The translations under genes and the position numbers were made by a program. 52,018 nucleotides of DNA, taken from assembly GCF_900605005.1 (NCBI RefSeq), contig NZ_LR027558.1:1992682-2044699 (forward strand), in the 5' to 3' direction. The notes under the pieces are model-generated. The model did no database searches and was not told the DNA's origin. It saw only the letters and a program-made list of their open reading frames with translations. This document shows positions 26,464-38,800 of this stretch, in pieces. The stretch is from Acidipropionibacterium timonense (GTDB lineage Bacteria > Actinomycetota > Actinomycetes > Propionibacteriales > Propionibacteriaceae). Numbering within the stretch: position 1 is the stretch's first letter; each line of letters begins with the position of its first letter.

Positions 26464-27948
26464 TCAGCGGGCGGCCAGGACCTCCGCGAACCGACGCATC
26501 CTGGCCAGGGTGGAAGGCTTCCCGAGGATCTCCATCGACTCGAACAGCGGCGGCGACACCCGGGAGCCGGTGACGGCGACCCGCACCGGGGCGAAGGCGA
26601 ACTTCGGCTTGATCCCCATACCCTCGCACAGGCTGGCCCGGAGGGCGGCCTGGACGGCGTCGGCACCGAACTCGTCGAGTCCCTCGAGGGCCTCGATCGC
26701 GGCGGCCTGCACCTGTGGGGCGTCCTCCTTGAGCTTGGACACCGAGTCGGCGTCGAACTCCAGCTCGTCGTCGCCGACGAGGAGGTACCGCAGCTTCGGG
26801 ACGGCCTCCGACAGGAGGGTGAGACGCTCCTGGATGAGCGGGACGCCGGCCCGGATCCGCTCCAGCCCGGCCTCGTCAACGCCGTCGAGCTGGCCGGCGC
26901 CACGGGCGTGGTCGATGATCCGGTCGGCCAGATCGTCGACCGACAGAGAGCGGATGTACGTCCTGTTGAGCCAGTCGAGCTTGGTGACGTCGAAGACCGG
27001 ACCGCCGGTCGAGATGTTCGCCCAGTCGAAGCGCTCGACGAAGGACTCGAAGGACTCGACCTCCTGCCCCTCGGCGACCGGCGGGTAGGCCAGCAGCTGG
27101 AGGAAATTGCGCAGCGCCTCGGGCAGGTAGCCCTGTTCGCGGAACCACAGCAGCCTGGCCGCGGGGTTCTTGCGCTTCGAGATCTTCGACTTGTCGGTGT
27201 TGCGCAGCAGTGGCATGTGGGCGAACCGGGGGGCCTGCCAGCCGAGCCAGTGGTACAGCAGCAGGTGCTTGGGGGTCGACGAGATCCACTCCTCACCGCG
27301 CACCACCGTGTCGATGCCCATGAGGTGATCGTCGACGACGACGGCCAGGTGGTAGGTCGGGAAGCCGTCGGCCTTGAGGATGACCTGGTCATCGGGGTGC
27401 GGGGCGTGCATCTGGCCGCGGATGAGATCGTCGAAGGTGAGCTCGACGTCATCGGGGACGAGCATCCGCACCACCGGGGTCGGGGTGAACCCGGGGAGTT
27501 CGGCCCGCTCCTGTTCGGTCATGCCCAGGCACAGCCGGTCGTACCCGGTCTCCGGCGACCTGGCCGCCGCCCGCTCGGCACGCAACTGGGCCAGCCGCTC
27601 CTGGGAGCACCAGCACCGGTAGGCGTGACCGGACTCGATGAGCCGGTCGACGAAGGGACGGTAGGTGTCGAGCCGCTCCGACTGCGTGTACGGCGCGTAC
27701 GGCCCGCCGACCAACGGGCTCTCGTCGGCGTCGAGCCCGAGCCAGGCCAGGGTGTCGTAGATCTGCTGCTCGGACCCCTCGACGAGCCGGTTGCGGTCGG
27801 TGTCCTCGATCCGCAGGACGAACTGCCCGCCGGTACGACGCGCCCACGCCTTGTCGAAGAGGGCCATGTACGCGGTGCCGACGTGAGGATCACCGGTGGG
27901 CGAGGGGGCGACGCGGGTACGGGCGGGGCGAGCTGCGGTGTCAGTCAT
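26464..27948 (-). CDS. gltX: Glutamyl-tRNA synthetase
   Basis: A 494-residue class I synthetase charging tRNA-Glu. The HIGH-region motif is RVAPSPTGDPHVGTAY near the start, and the KMSKS-region motif is KSKISKRKN. Length fits the bacterial GluRS. A TAGTCT box at 27958-27963 lies nine bases before the ATG, so the mRNA leader is very short or absent. Because glnS lies next door, this enzyme is probably discriminating (tRNA-Glu only), but that cannot be read directly. Confidence 0.95.
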   Translation of the reverse strand: MTDTAARPARTRVAPSPTGDPHVGTAYMALFDKAWARRTGGQFVLRIEDTDRNRLVEGSEQQIYDTLAWLGLDADESPLVGGPYAPYTQSERLDTYRPFVDRLIESGHAYRCWCSQERLAQLRAERAAARSPETGYDRLCLGMTEQERAELPGFTPTPVVRMLVPDDVELTFDDLIRGQMHAPHPDDQVILKADGFPTYHLAVVVDDHLMGIDTVVRGEEWISSTPKHLLLYHWLGWQAPRFAHMPLLRNTDKSKISKRKNPAARLLWFREQGYLPEALRNFLQLLAYPPVAEGQEVESFESFVERFDWANISTGGPVFDVTKLDWLNRTYIRSLSVDDLADRIIDHARGAGQLDGVDEAGLERIRAGVPLIQERLTLLSEAVPKLRYLLVGDDELEFDADSVSKLKEDAPQVQAAAIEALEGLDEFGADAVQAALRASLCEGMGIKPKFAFAPVRVAVTGSRVSPPLFESMEILGKPSTLARMRRFAEVLAAR

Positions 27949-27957
27949 GATGGCCCA

Positions 27958-27963
27958 AGACTA
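27958..27963 (-). promoter_or_regulatory. -10 box TAGTCT of gltX
   Basis: TAGTCT on the minus strand ends nine bases before the gltX ATG, placing the start of transcription within about three bases of the start codon. No ribosome-binding site fits. The -35 is not clear. Confidence 0.4.
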
Positions 27964-28020
27964 TCGACGCCGGCCGACACGACGACAGTTCGGTGTGCGG
28001 ACCATGGCCCCTCCGGCATC

Positions 28021-28026
28021 TAGGGT
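28021..28026 (+). promoter_or_regulatory. -10 box TAGGGT of a leaderless transcript (sortase gene)
   Basis: TAGGGT ends seven bases before the GTG at 28034, which supports that GTG as start and a leaderless mRNA. An upstream in-frame ATG at 28004 lies before the box and is then excluded. Confidence 0.5.
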
Positions 28027-28033
28027 GTGCCCC

Positions 28034-28816
28034 GTGAGCCAGCCCCCACGCCCCACACCGGACCACCGAGACCGTCGCACCGTCGTCGCCACGGTCTCGG
28101 CCCTGGCCGTCCTGCTCGTCGTCGGCATCGTCATGGTCTGGGTCCTCGGACGAGGACGCCTCACGACCGCCCAACCCCATTTCCCGGCGACCCCTTCGGC
28201 CGCGGCGAGCTTGGCGACGCCCTCGTCCTCCAGCCCGACCCCCAGCCCTGCGAAGGCCTCGTCGACCTCCGGTGCCGGCACCTCGGGGAACGGCGCCTCC
28301 GACGGCTCGGGATCCGGGGACTCCGGTTCGACCGCCTCCTGTGCGACGACCGGTGGAGCCCTGACTCCCTCGAGCATCCGCATCCCGTCGATCGGGGTCC
28401 ATGCCTCCGTCACCCCGGTGGGGCGCGGGTCCGACGGGGCACCCAAGGCTCCCCCGCTGAGCGACAACGAGAACTTCACCTGGTACCGCTCGAGCGCCGC
28501 CCCGGGCTCGGGCCAGGGTCTGTCCCTGCTCATGACGCACACCTACCATGCCGGCGGGGCGACGGGGAATGCCATCCATGCCGGGCTGCGCCCGGGCGCC
28601 CTCATCCGGGTCTCGGACGGCTCGCGCACCCTCTGCTACCGGGTGAGCGGCACCCGCAAGATCTGGGTCTCCTCCTACTCCAGCGCCGACGAGAACTTCA
28701 TCTACAGCAGCTCGGGGGCTCCCAGGATCGGGATCCTCATCTGCTGGGACTGGAACCCGCGCACCCGCGAGTGGGACTCCCGCGAGGTCTACACCGCCAC
28801 GGCGACGTACCACTGA
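28034..28816 (+). CDS. Divergent sortase (class F-like), membrane anchored
   Basis: A 260-residue protein. One N-terminal membrane helix (about 16-38) leads to a low-complexity Ser/Thr/Pro/Gly spacer (about 50-110) and a sortase-type beta-barrel domain starting near SSIRIPSIGVHASVTPVG. The likely catalytic residues are His169 (LLMTHTYHAGG) and Cys237 (GILICWDWNP), with an Arg in RTREWDSR (Arg243, 245 or 250). The usual TLxTC motif is here ILIC, so it is divergent, closest in size and layout to actinobacterial class F enzymes. Sortases cut LPxTG-like signals and join proteins to the wall. Two proteins in this window end in LPxTG without the normal tail, which makes the link worth testing. Confidence 0.75.
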   Translation: MSQPPRPTPDHRDRRTVVATVSALAVLLVVGIVMVWVLGRGRLTTAQPHFPATPSAAASLATPSSSSPTPSPAKASSTSGAGTSGNGASDGSGSGDSGSTASCATTGGALTPSSIRIPSIGVHASVTPVGRGSDGAPKAPPLSDNENFTWYRSSAAPGSGQGLSLLMTHTYHAGGATGNAIHAGLRPGALIRVSDGSRTLCYRVSGTRKIWVSSYSSADENFIYSSSGAPRIGILICWDWNPRTREWDSREVYTATATYH

Positions 28817-28854
28817 GCCGAACCACCCCCACCTCACCGGCCGTCGAGGTTCGA

Positions 28855-28860
28855 TAGGGT
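28855..28860 (+). promoter_or_regulatory. -10 box TAGGGT of a leaderless transcript (glnS)
   Basis: TAGGGT ends seven bases before the glnS ATG, the same spacing as at the sortase gene. No ribosome-binding site lies between. It lies 38 bases after the sortase stop, so glnS has its own start of transcription. Confidence 0.55.
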
Positions 28861-28867
28861 TCGCCCC

Positions 28868-30550
<1,683 letters not shown>

Positions 30551-30666
30551 GCGTCCACCAAGACGTCACGAGAAACACACCCGATGGTCATGCAGAATGC
30601 ACCTGTGGGCGCCATGATGAGGGTCGCAGACGTCCGCCTGCACACCCGACTCACAGGAGCCCTCCC

Positions 30667-32643
30667 ATGCGCTTGCGCCACCTGGCCGCCATCGGCGCCG
30701 CAGTGGCCATGGGCCTGTCGGCGTCGCCCATGACGTCGACCGCCCAGGCCGCCCCGACCGATTCCGGCGACCTCACGATCCTCTCGACGACCGACATCCA
30801 CGGCCACGTCTTCAACTGGGACTACTTCAAGGACGCCGCGTTCGCCGACAGCACCAAGGGCTCCAGCTCGGCGCCCCTGGGCATGAGCCGGGTCTCGACC
30901 ATCGTCAAGGACGTCCGCGCCCAGCGCGGGGCCGATTCCGTCGTCACCCTCGACAACGGCGACATCCTCCAGGGCACCCCGCTGACCTACCTGGCCGCCA
31001 AGCAGCCCGACACGCTCGCCTCCGAGGACGTCATGGCGCGCGCCTTCAACCTCATCGGCTACGACGCCGTCAACACCGGCAACCACGAGTTCAACTACGG
31101 TCTGGGCCGACTCGATTCCTTCGCCAAGCAGCTCAAGGCTCCTCTGCTGGCGGCCAATGTCGTCGACACCGCCACCGGCAAGCCCCTCGACGGAGCCACG
31201 ACGATGCTCACCCGCACCGTCGCCGGCCATCAGGTCAAGGTCGGCGTCGTCGGCGTGACGACCCCCGGTTCGGCCGTGTGGGACAAGGCGAACCTCGACG
31301 GCAAGGTCGACTTCCTCGACCCGGTGACCACAGCCGACCAGTACGCTGCCTCGCTGCGTGCCGCCGGGGCCGATGTCGTCGTCGTCCTGGCGCACATGGG
31401 TCTGGACGAGACCAACCCGTCCCCGATCTACAAGAACCTGCCAGAGAACGCCGCCACCTCGATCGCCCAGAAGGTGCACGGGGTCGACGTCGTCATCGAC
31501 GGCCACACCCACCAGGACGTCGTCTCGACCGTCGTCGACGGCGCCTCGGGGCACAAGGTCCTCATCACCCAGCCCGACTACTGGGCCCGCTCGGTCTCCG
31601 ACGTCAGGATCCCGCTGAGCTTCGCCTCCGGCAAGGCCGCCGTCAACTACGGCTCGGTCGCGACCTGGGCCACCGCCAAGTACACCCGGGACGTCGCCGA
31701 GGACTCCTCCTTCGCCTCCGACCCGGTCCTCGCGACCGACCACAAGGCGACCGTCTCGTACGTCAACTCGGTCGTCGCGAAGTCGACCACGGCCATGTCG
31801 ACCGAGAAGTCGATGGTCGAGGACACCCCGATCCTCGACTTCATCGGCTCGGTCGAGGCCAGGACGGTCGCCGACAAGCTCAAGGGCACCAAGTACGAGG
31901 GCATCCCGGTCATCGCCCAGGTCTCGCCCTTCTCGCGCACGGCATCGTTCCCGCAGGGCGACGTCAAGATCAAGGACATCGCCGGGCTGTACGTCTTCGA
32001 CAACACCCTGGCCGGCATCGAGCTCACCGGGGCCCAGCTGCGTGACTACCTCGAGTACTCGGCCCGATACTTCCGTCAGGTGTCCCCCGGCGCCACCGTC
32101 AACCCGGCCCCGCAGGCCGACGGCGGCGACACCCAGGCCGTCGTCGACGGCAAGACCATCTGGGACTACAACTACGACGCCGTCACCGGGGTCACGTACT
32201 CCATCGACATCTCCAAGCCTGTCGGTCAGCGGATCCTCGGGCTGAGCTGGCAGGGCAAGCCGGTCACCGATGACCAGAAGTTCATCATGGCCATCAACAA
32301 CTACCGGATGAACGGCGGCGGCGGATACCCGCACGTCACCTCCGCCCCGGTCGTGTGGAACGAGATCCTCGAGATCCGGCAGCTCCTCATCGACTCCGCC
32401 TCCAAGGCGGGCACGATCGACCCCAAGGACTTCTTCGTCAAGGACTGGTTCCTCACCACCACCGGCGAGACCTGGCCGGCCGGGGACGGGACGACGCCGA
32501 CCCCGACGCCGACCAACCCCGGCACCCCGAGCAAGCCCGGCGAGCCCAGCCAGCCCGGAAAGCCCAGCCAGCCCGGAAAGCCCAGCCAGCCCGGAAAGCC
32601 CAGCCAGCCCGGAAGGCCCGGACTGCCGCACACCGGCGTCTGA
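30667..32643 (+). CDS. Secreted bifunctional metallophosphatase / 5'-nucleotidase with C-terminal LPHTG
   Basis: A 658-residue exported enzyme that removes phosphate from nucleotides, possibly also 2',3'-cyclic ones. Residues 1 to about 30 are a Sec signal (LRHLAAIGAAVAMG, cut near AQA-APT). The metal site is seen in STTDIHGHV, LDNGDILQG, NTGNHEFNYG, VVLAHMGLDE and IDGHTHQD. The 5'-nucleotidase C-terminal domain follows (AGIELTGAQLRDYLEYSARYF in outline, NNYRMNGGGGYP). The end is a Pro-rich stalk with four PSQPG[K/R] units and then GLPHTGV-stop: an LPxTG motif with no membrane helix or basic tail after it. The ATG at MRLRHL with AGGAG upstream is the start; an in-frame extension to 30520 overlaps glnS. 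Confidence 0.92.
   Translation: MRLRHLAAIGAAVAMGLSASPMTSTAQAAPTDSGDLTILSTTDIHGHVFNWDYFKDAAFADSTKGSSSAPLGMSRVSTIVKDVRAQRGADSVVTLDNGDILQGTPLTYLAAKQPDTLASEDVMARAFNLIGYDAVNTGNHEFNYGLGRLDSFAKQLKAPLLAANVVDTATGKPLDGATTMLTRTVAGHQVKVGVVGVTTPGSAVWDKANLDGKVDFLDPVTTADQYAASLRAAGADVVVVLAHMGLDETNPSPIYKNLPENAATSIAQKVHGVDVVIDGHTHQDVVSTVVDGASGHKVLITQPDYWARSVSDVRIPLSFASGKAAVNYGSVATWATAKYTRDVAEDSSFASDPVLATDHKATVSYVNSVVAKSTTAMSTEKSMVEDTPILDFIGSVEARTVADKLKGTKYEGIPVIAQVSPFSRTASFPQGDVKIKDIAGLYVFDNTLAGIELTGAQLRDYLEYSARYFRQVSPGATVNPAPQADGGDTQAVVDGKTIWDYNYDAVTGVTYSIDISKPVGQRILGLSWQGKPVTDDQKFIMAINNYRMNGGGGYPHVTSAPVVWNEILEIRQLLIDSASKAGTIDPKDFFVKDWFLTTTGETWPAGDGTTPTPTPTNPGTPSKPGEPSQPGKPSQPGKPSQPGKPSQPGRPGLPHTGV
32542..32613 (+). 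repeat. 18-base tandem repeat in the nucleotidase stalk
   Basis: Four 18-base units (32542, 32560, 32578, 32596) encode [E/K]PSQPG. The last three units are identical at the DNA level, and the first differs only in its first base. Such recent, perfect copies change number easily, so stalk length may vary among strains. Confidence 0.8.
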
Positions 32644-32664
32644 GTCTCCCCTCGGCATCACGAC

Positions 32665-32698
32665 GGGACCCCCGGCCCTCCCCGTGGCCGGGGGTCCC
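32665..32698 (+). terminator. Terminator of the nucleotidase gene
   Basis: GGGACCCCCGGCC (32665-32677) pairs perfectly with 32686-32698 around an 8-base loop, 21 bases past the stop, followed by ACCCTTTCCC. It separates the nucleotidase from the DinB-like gene. Confidence 0.7.
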
Positions 32699-32729
32699 AC
32701 CCTTTCCCCCGACGTGCGAGCATGAAGCC

Positions 32730-33263
32730 ATGAACGACACCACCATCGTCCTCCAGGACCTCCTGTCACGCCTCGTCAGCTCGGCGAACGAGGTGTGCAC
32801 GGATCTGTCCGAGGAGACGGCTCGATTCCAGATCGTGCCGGGGACGAACACCATCTGCTGGTTGCTGTGGCACTCGGGCCGCTGCATCGACGCGCAGATC
32901 CATGACGCCCTCGGCGGGGAGCAACTGTGGACCCAGTGGGCGCCCAGGCTCCACCTGCCGCTGCCCGTGGGCCGCCTGGGGGCCGGGGCCATCGGCTACG
33001 GTCAGGACCCTGCCGACGTCATCCACGTCGTTGCCCCGGTGGCCGACCTGCACGACTACCTGCTGGCCTGTTGCCAGGAACTGGCCACCCTCATCGAACC
33101 GCTCACGGACGACGACCTCGCGCGAGTCGTCGACCGACACTGGGATCCCCCGGTCACCCTCCAGGTGCGCATCGTCTCGATCCTCGTCGACTGCCTCGAG
33201 CACCTGGGACAGGCAGCGTACCTGCGCGGCGTCGTCGACCGCATGGCCCCGCGCGCGGCCTGA
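32730..33263 (+). CDS. DinB/DUF664-like family protein
   Basis: A 177-residue cytosolic four-helix protein. It has TNTICWLLWHSGRCIDAQI (His about residue 51) and a late helix with CLEHLGQAAYLRG, giving the spaced histidines that bind a metal in the DinB/YfiT superfamily. Actinobacterial members often use mycothiol in thiol-transfer or detoxification steps; which reaction applies here is unknown. Start at ATG MNDTTIV. It is followed after 19 bases by the alpha/beta-hydrolase gene, so the two may be one transcript. Confidence 0.75.
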   Translation: MNDTTIVLQDLLSRLVSSANEVCTDLSEETARFQIVPGTNTICWLLWHSGRCIDAQIHDALGGEQLWTQWAPRLHLPLPVGRLGAGAIGYGQDPADVIHVVAPVADLHDYLLACCQELATLIEPLTDDDLARVVDRHWDPPVTLQVRIVSILVDCLEHLGQAAYLRGVVDRMAPRAA

Positions 33264-33282
33264 GAGCGGGGAGTCGGTGACC

Positions 33283-35007
33283 GTGGCGATCGACGAGGCC
33301 GGACGACGACGTCCGGCCCACTCGCCGCTGGGACGCGACCTGGCCCAGCGGGTGCTGCGTCATGCCTCCGTCGTGGGGCTCGTCACCGGTCTCTTCGGTC
33401 TGTGGACCGCGCTGACCCCGAGCCTCGTGCCACGGACGTGGTGGATGCTCATGCTCAACGTCGCCGGCTCGAGCCTCCTGTTCTACCTGCTCGGCGCCCT
33501 CATCGGCGCGCTCTGCCGCTGGTTCGCCGATGTCATCGATCTGCGGGTGAGCGCCTCCCCCGTGGCGGTGCGCCGGCTGCGGTGGACCGGCTACCTCGTC
33601 CTGGCGGCGATGACGACGTGGATGTGGTTCTGGAGCATCCAGCAACAGCGAGCCCTCACCCGCACCGTCGGACTACCGCGCGGCGTCTGGTTCGTCCAGA
33701 CCATCGGTGTCGCCACCGGCCTGGTGTGTCTGGTCGGAATGGTCATGGCCGGCCGCGCCGTCGGCCACGGGGTGCACCGGCTCTACAACGGCGTCCACCG
33801 ACTCATCGCCCAGCCGATCCTGGCCGGGCTCGTCGTCGTCCTCGCCCTGGCGATCGTGCTGTGGGCGACGAACAACGTCGTCGTGCGCGTGGGCGCCAAC
33901 GCCGTGGCCCACGAGATGCAACGCATCAACGACACCACCGCACCGGGGCTCGCGGCGCCGACGTCCTCCCTGCGCTCGGGCGGGCCCGGATCCCTGGAGA
34001 GCTGGTCCTCCCTGGGCCGTCAGGGTCAGGAGGTTGTCGCCAACGGCCCCACGGCAGCCCAGATCGAGGCGGTGACCGGCCGACCGGCCAAGGAGCCCAT
34101 CCGGGTCTACGCCGGTCTGGCGTCGGGCCGCAGCTTCACCCAGGAGGCCCACGGGGTCCTGGCCGAGCTGCTGCGCACCGGCGCCTTCGGGCGCAAGGTC
34201 CTCGTCGTCCAGAACGGCACCGGGTCGGGCTGGCTCGAGGAGTGGTCGGTGGCGGCCGTCGAGTACCTCACCGACGGCGACTGCGCGACGGCGTCCATGC
34301 AGTACAGCTACCTCGGCAGCGTCGGGGCCTTCCTCCTCGACCGTGACTCGCCCCGCGACGGAGCCACCGCGCTCTTCTCCGTCATCCACGACTACTGGGC
34401 CACCCTCGACCCGGCGACCCGTCCGAAGCTCTACGTCAGCGGCGTCTCCCTGGGCTCCTACGGGGGTCAGGCCGCCTTCCGGGACGCCGCCGACATGCAG
34501 GCGAAGGTCGACGGAGCGGTGTGGGCCGGGACGCCCGGGTTCACCCCGATCTGGCAGAGCCTCACCACCTCCCGACGCCGTGGGTCACCGCAGATCGCCC
34601 CGGTCATCGACAACGGCCGGTCGATCCGGTTCGCCACCTCTGCCGACGAACTTTCCCATGACCACTGGGGAGCCCCCTACGCGACGTGGAGCGGCCCACG
34701 GATCGCCTATCTCCAGCACGCCTCCGACCCCGTCGTCTGGTGGTCCCCCGACCTCATCTGGGCCGAGCCCGACTGGATCCGCGAACGGGCCGGTGAGGAC
34801 GTCAACCCGGCCATCTCGTGGACGCCGTGGTCGACCTTCTGGCAGGTCACCGCCGACATGGCGGTGTCGGTGTCGACCGCCGGCGGTCACGGGCACAACT
34901 ATCACGGGGAGTTCGTCGAGGTCTGGCGTCAGGTCCTCGACATCGACCGCGAGGTGCCGACACAGGCGATCATCGACGCCATCCCACGCACGACCCACGA
35001 GCGCTGA
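33283..35007 (+). CDS. Large membrane-anchored alpha/beta-hydrolase (Abhydrolase_9-type)
   Basis: About 574 residues. The N-terminal third has four to five membrane helices (GLVTGLFGLWTALTPSLVPR, FYLLGALIGALCRWF, and two more up to about residue 205). The C-terminal part is an alpha/beta-hydrolase with the nucleophile in VSGVSLGSYGGQ and a late GGHGHNYHGEF that may supply His. ALTPSLVPR..W at the start is the hallmark of actinobacterial PF10081/PF15420 proteins. The catalytic domain probably faces outward; the substrate is unknown, perhaps a lipid or cell-wall ester. I prefer the GTG at 33283 (GGGGAG nine bases upstream); GTG 33277 is in frame and possible. Confidence 0.85.
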   Translation: MAIDEAGRRRPAHSPLGRDLAQRVLRHASVVGLVTGLFGLWTALTPSLVPRTWWMLMLNVAGSSLLFYLLGALIGALCRWFADVIDLRVSASPVAVRRLRWTGYLVLAAMTTWMWFWSIQQQRALTRTVGLPRGVWFVQTIGVATGLVCLVGMVMAGRAVGHGVHRLYNGVHRLIAQPILAGLVVVLALAIVLWATNNVVVRVGANAVAHEMQRINDTTAPGLAAPTSSLRSGGPGSLESWSSLGRQGQEVVANGPTAAQIEAVTGRPAKEPIRVYAGLASGRSFTQEAHGVLAELLRTGAFGRKVLVVQNGTGSGWLEEWSVAAVEYLTDGDCATASMQYSYLGSVGAFLLDRDSPRDGATALFSVIHDYWATLDPATRPKLYVSGVSLGSYGGQAAFRDAADMQAKVDGAVWAGTPGFTPIWQSLTTSRRRGSPQIAPVIDNGRSIRFATSADELSHDHWGAPYATWSGPRIAYLQHASDPVVWWSPDLIWAEPDWIRERAGEDVNPAISWTPWSTFWQVTADMAVSVSTAGGHGHNYHGEFVEVWRQVLDIDREVPTQAIIDAIPRTTHER

Positions 35008-35115
35008 TCGGCCGGAGCCCATGCCTCCCGGGGGCCCCTCGGACCGGCGCACGCCGCCCGGGCGCGCCCTGCGCACCACGACGGCGGGATGCGCCCCGCT
35101 CCCCCGTACAACGTC

Positions 35116-35147
35116 ACAGTGCCCGCCCCTTGCGGGACGGGCACTGT
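35116..35147. terminator. Bidirectional terminator between tuf and the hydrolase gene
   Basis: ACAGTGCCCG (35116-35125) pairs with CGGGCACTGT (35138-35147), with an inner GC-rich loop. It lies 18 bases past the tuf stop and 108 past the hydrolase stop. The U run is weak. Confidence 0.6.
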
Positions 35148-35165
35148 CGCGGATCTCTCAGGACG

Positions 35166-36359
35166 TCACTTGAGGATCTTGGTGACGCGGCCGGCGCCGA
35201 CGGTACGGCCACCCTCGCGGATGGCGAACTTCAGCTGCTCCTCCATGGCGATGGGGTGGATGAGGTGAACCGTCATGTCGGTGTTGTCGCCGGGCATGAC
35301 CATCTCGGTGCCCTCGGGCAGCTCGACGGTGCCGGTGACGTCGGTGGTGCGGAAGTAGAACTGCGGGCTGTAGTGCGAGAAGAACGGCTTGTGGCGGCCG
35401 CCCTCCTCCTTCTTCAGCACGTAGACCTGGCCCTCGAAGTCGGTGTGCGGGGTGGTGGAACCCGGCTTGCAGAGGACCATGCCGCGCACGACGTCCTCCT
35501 TCTTGGTACCACGCAGCAGGACGCCGACGTTCTCACCGGCGCGACCCTCGTCGAGGATCTTGCGGAACATCTCGACACCGGTGACGGTCGTCTTCTGGGT
35601 CTTGTCGTGGATACCGACGATCTCGACCTCCTCGGAGGTGCGGACGACGCCGCGCTCCACACGACCGGTCACGACGGTGCCGCGGCCGGTGATGGTGAAG
35701 ACGTCCTCGATGGGCATGAGGAACGGCTTGTCGAGGTCACGCTCGGGCTGCGGGATGTACTCGTCGACGGCGTCCATGAGGTCGAGGATCGACTGGGTCC
35801 ACTTGGGATCGCCCTGGAGGGCCTGGAAGGCCGAGATGCGGACGACGGGGCAGTTGTCGCCGTCGAACTCCTGGGCGGTGAGCAGCTCGCGGACCTCCAT
35901 CTCGACGAGCTCGATGAGCTCGTCGTCGTCGACCATGTCGCACTTGTTGAGGGCGACGACGATGGCGGGGACGCCCACCTGACGGGCGAGCAGGACGTGC
36001 TCACGGGTCTGCGGCATCGGGCCGTCGGTGGCGGCGACCACGAGGATGGCGCCGTCCATCTGGGCAGCACCGGTGATCATGTTCTTCACGTAGTCGGCGT
36101 GCCCGGGGCAGTCGACGTGCGCGTAGTGACGCTTCTCGGTCTGGTACTCGATGTGGGCGATCGAGATGGTGATGCCGCGCTGGCGCTCCTCGGGGGCCTT
36201 GTCGATCTGGTCGAAAGGCGACTCCTCGTTGAGGTCCGGGAACTTGTCGTGCAGCACCTTGGAGATCGCCGCGGTGAGGGTCGTCTTGCCGTGGTCGATG
36301 TGTCCGATGGTGCCGATGTTGCAGTGCGGCTTGGTCCGCTCGAACTTGGCCTTTGCCAC
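35166..36359 (-). CDS. tuf: Elongation factor Tu
   Basis: A 397-residue GTPase that brings aminoacyl-tRNA to the ribosome. Motifs: [10 protein letters not shown] (P-loop), [12 protein letters not shown] (G3), NKCDMVDD (G4). I start at GTG 36359 ([14 protein letters not shown]) with AGAAGGAG upstream; the frame remains open to 36476 without similarity. It is the last gene of the str cluster, 205 bases after fusA, with a 10-pair hairpin between. Target residues of elfamycins near the domain 1-3 junction look normal. Confidence 0.98.
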   Translation of the reverse strand: MAKAKFERTKPHCNIGTIGHIDHGKTTLTAAISKVLHDKFPDLNEESPFDQIDKAPEERQRGITISIAHIEYQTEKRHYAHVDCPGHADYVKNMITGAAQMDGAILVVAATDGPMPQTREHVLLARQVGVPAIVVALNKCDMVDDDELIELVEMEVRELLTAQEFDGDNCPVVRISAFQALQGDPKWTQSILDLMDAVDEYIPQPERDLDKPFLMPIEDVFTITGRGTVVTGRVERGVVRTSEEVEIVGIHDKTQKTTVTGVEMFRKILDEGRAGENVGVLLRGTKKEDVVRGMVLCKPGSTTPHTDFEGQVYVLKKEEGGRHKPFFSHYSPQFYFRTTDVTGTVELPEGTEMVMPGDNTDMTVHLIHPIAMEEQLKFAIREGGRTVGAGRVTKILK

Positions 36360-36490
36360 TGGGGCTCCTTCTGGAATGTCGCCCGCTGTGCGCGGGGCGC
36401 GTCTGTGTGGGAATCCGTGGGTGGATCCCACGGACGTCTTTCTGGACGGCCCCCGACCAGAGGTCAGGGAACTCATCCAAGTTTGCTCAT

Positions 36491-36524
36491 CGGGGCGCCC
36501 CCAGTCAAACCGGAGGGCGCCCCG
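36491..36524 (-). promoter_or_regulatory. Hairpin between fusA and tuf
   Basis: CGGGGCGCCC (36491-36500) pairs perfectly with GGGCGCCCCG (36515-36524) around 14 bases, 40 bases past the fusA stop. No U run follows. A TTGACT word in its loop (minus strand) could be a -35 with AAACTT 18 bases on, so tuf may have an extra promoter here; this is weak. Partial termination or RNA cutting between fusA and tuf is the other option. Confidence 0.4.
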
Positions 36525-36564
36525 ACAGGCTCAGGCCATCACCTCAGGGGTGACGATCCAGGTG

Positions 36565-38658
<2,094 letters not shown>

Positions 38659-38766
38659 TGTGTTCAACCTCGAATCTTAGGGTGAGTGGTCTGGGCGGAA
38701 TGATGCTCCACGTGAATGAACCGCAGGTGAACCAGGTCACCAGGGTTCGGGCTGAGGACATGGTGG

Positions 38767-38795
38767 AGCCCCCTCGCCACGAGTGGGAGGGGGCT
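38767..38795 (-). promoter_or_regulatory. Hairpin between rpsG and fusA
   Basis: AGCCCCCTC (38767-38775) pairs with GAGGGGGCT (38787-38795), and the loop holds a further CCAC/GTGG pair. It begins five bases after the rpsG stop. A 142-base spacer follows to fusA. No U run is present, so this may be a partial terminator or an RNA-stabilising element. Confidence 0.45.
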
Positions 38796-38800
38796 GACGA

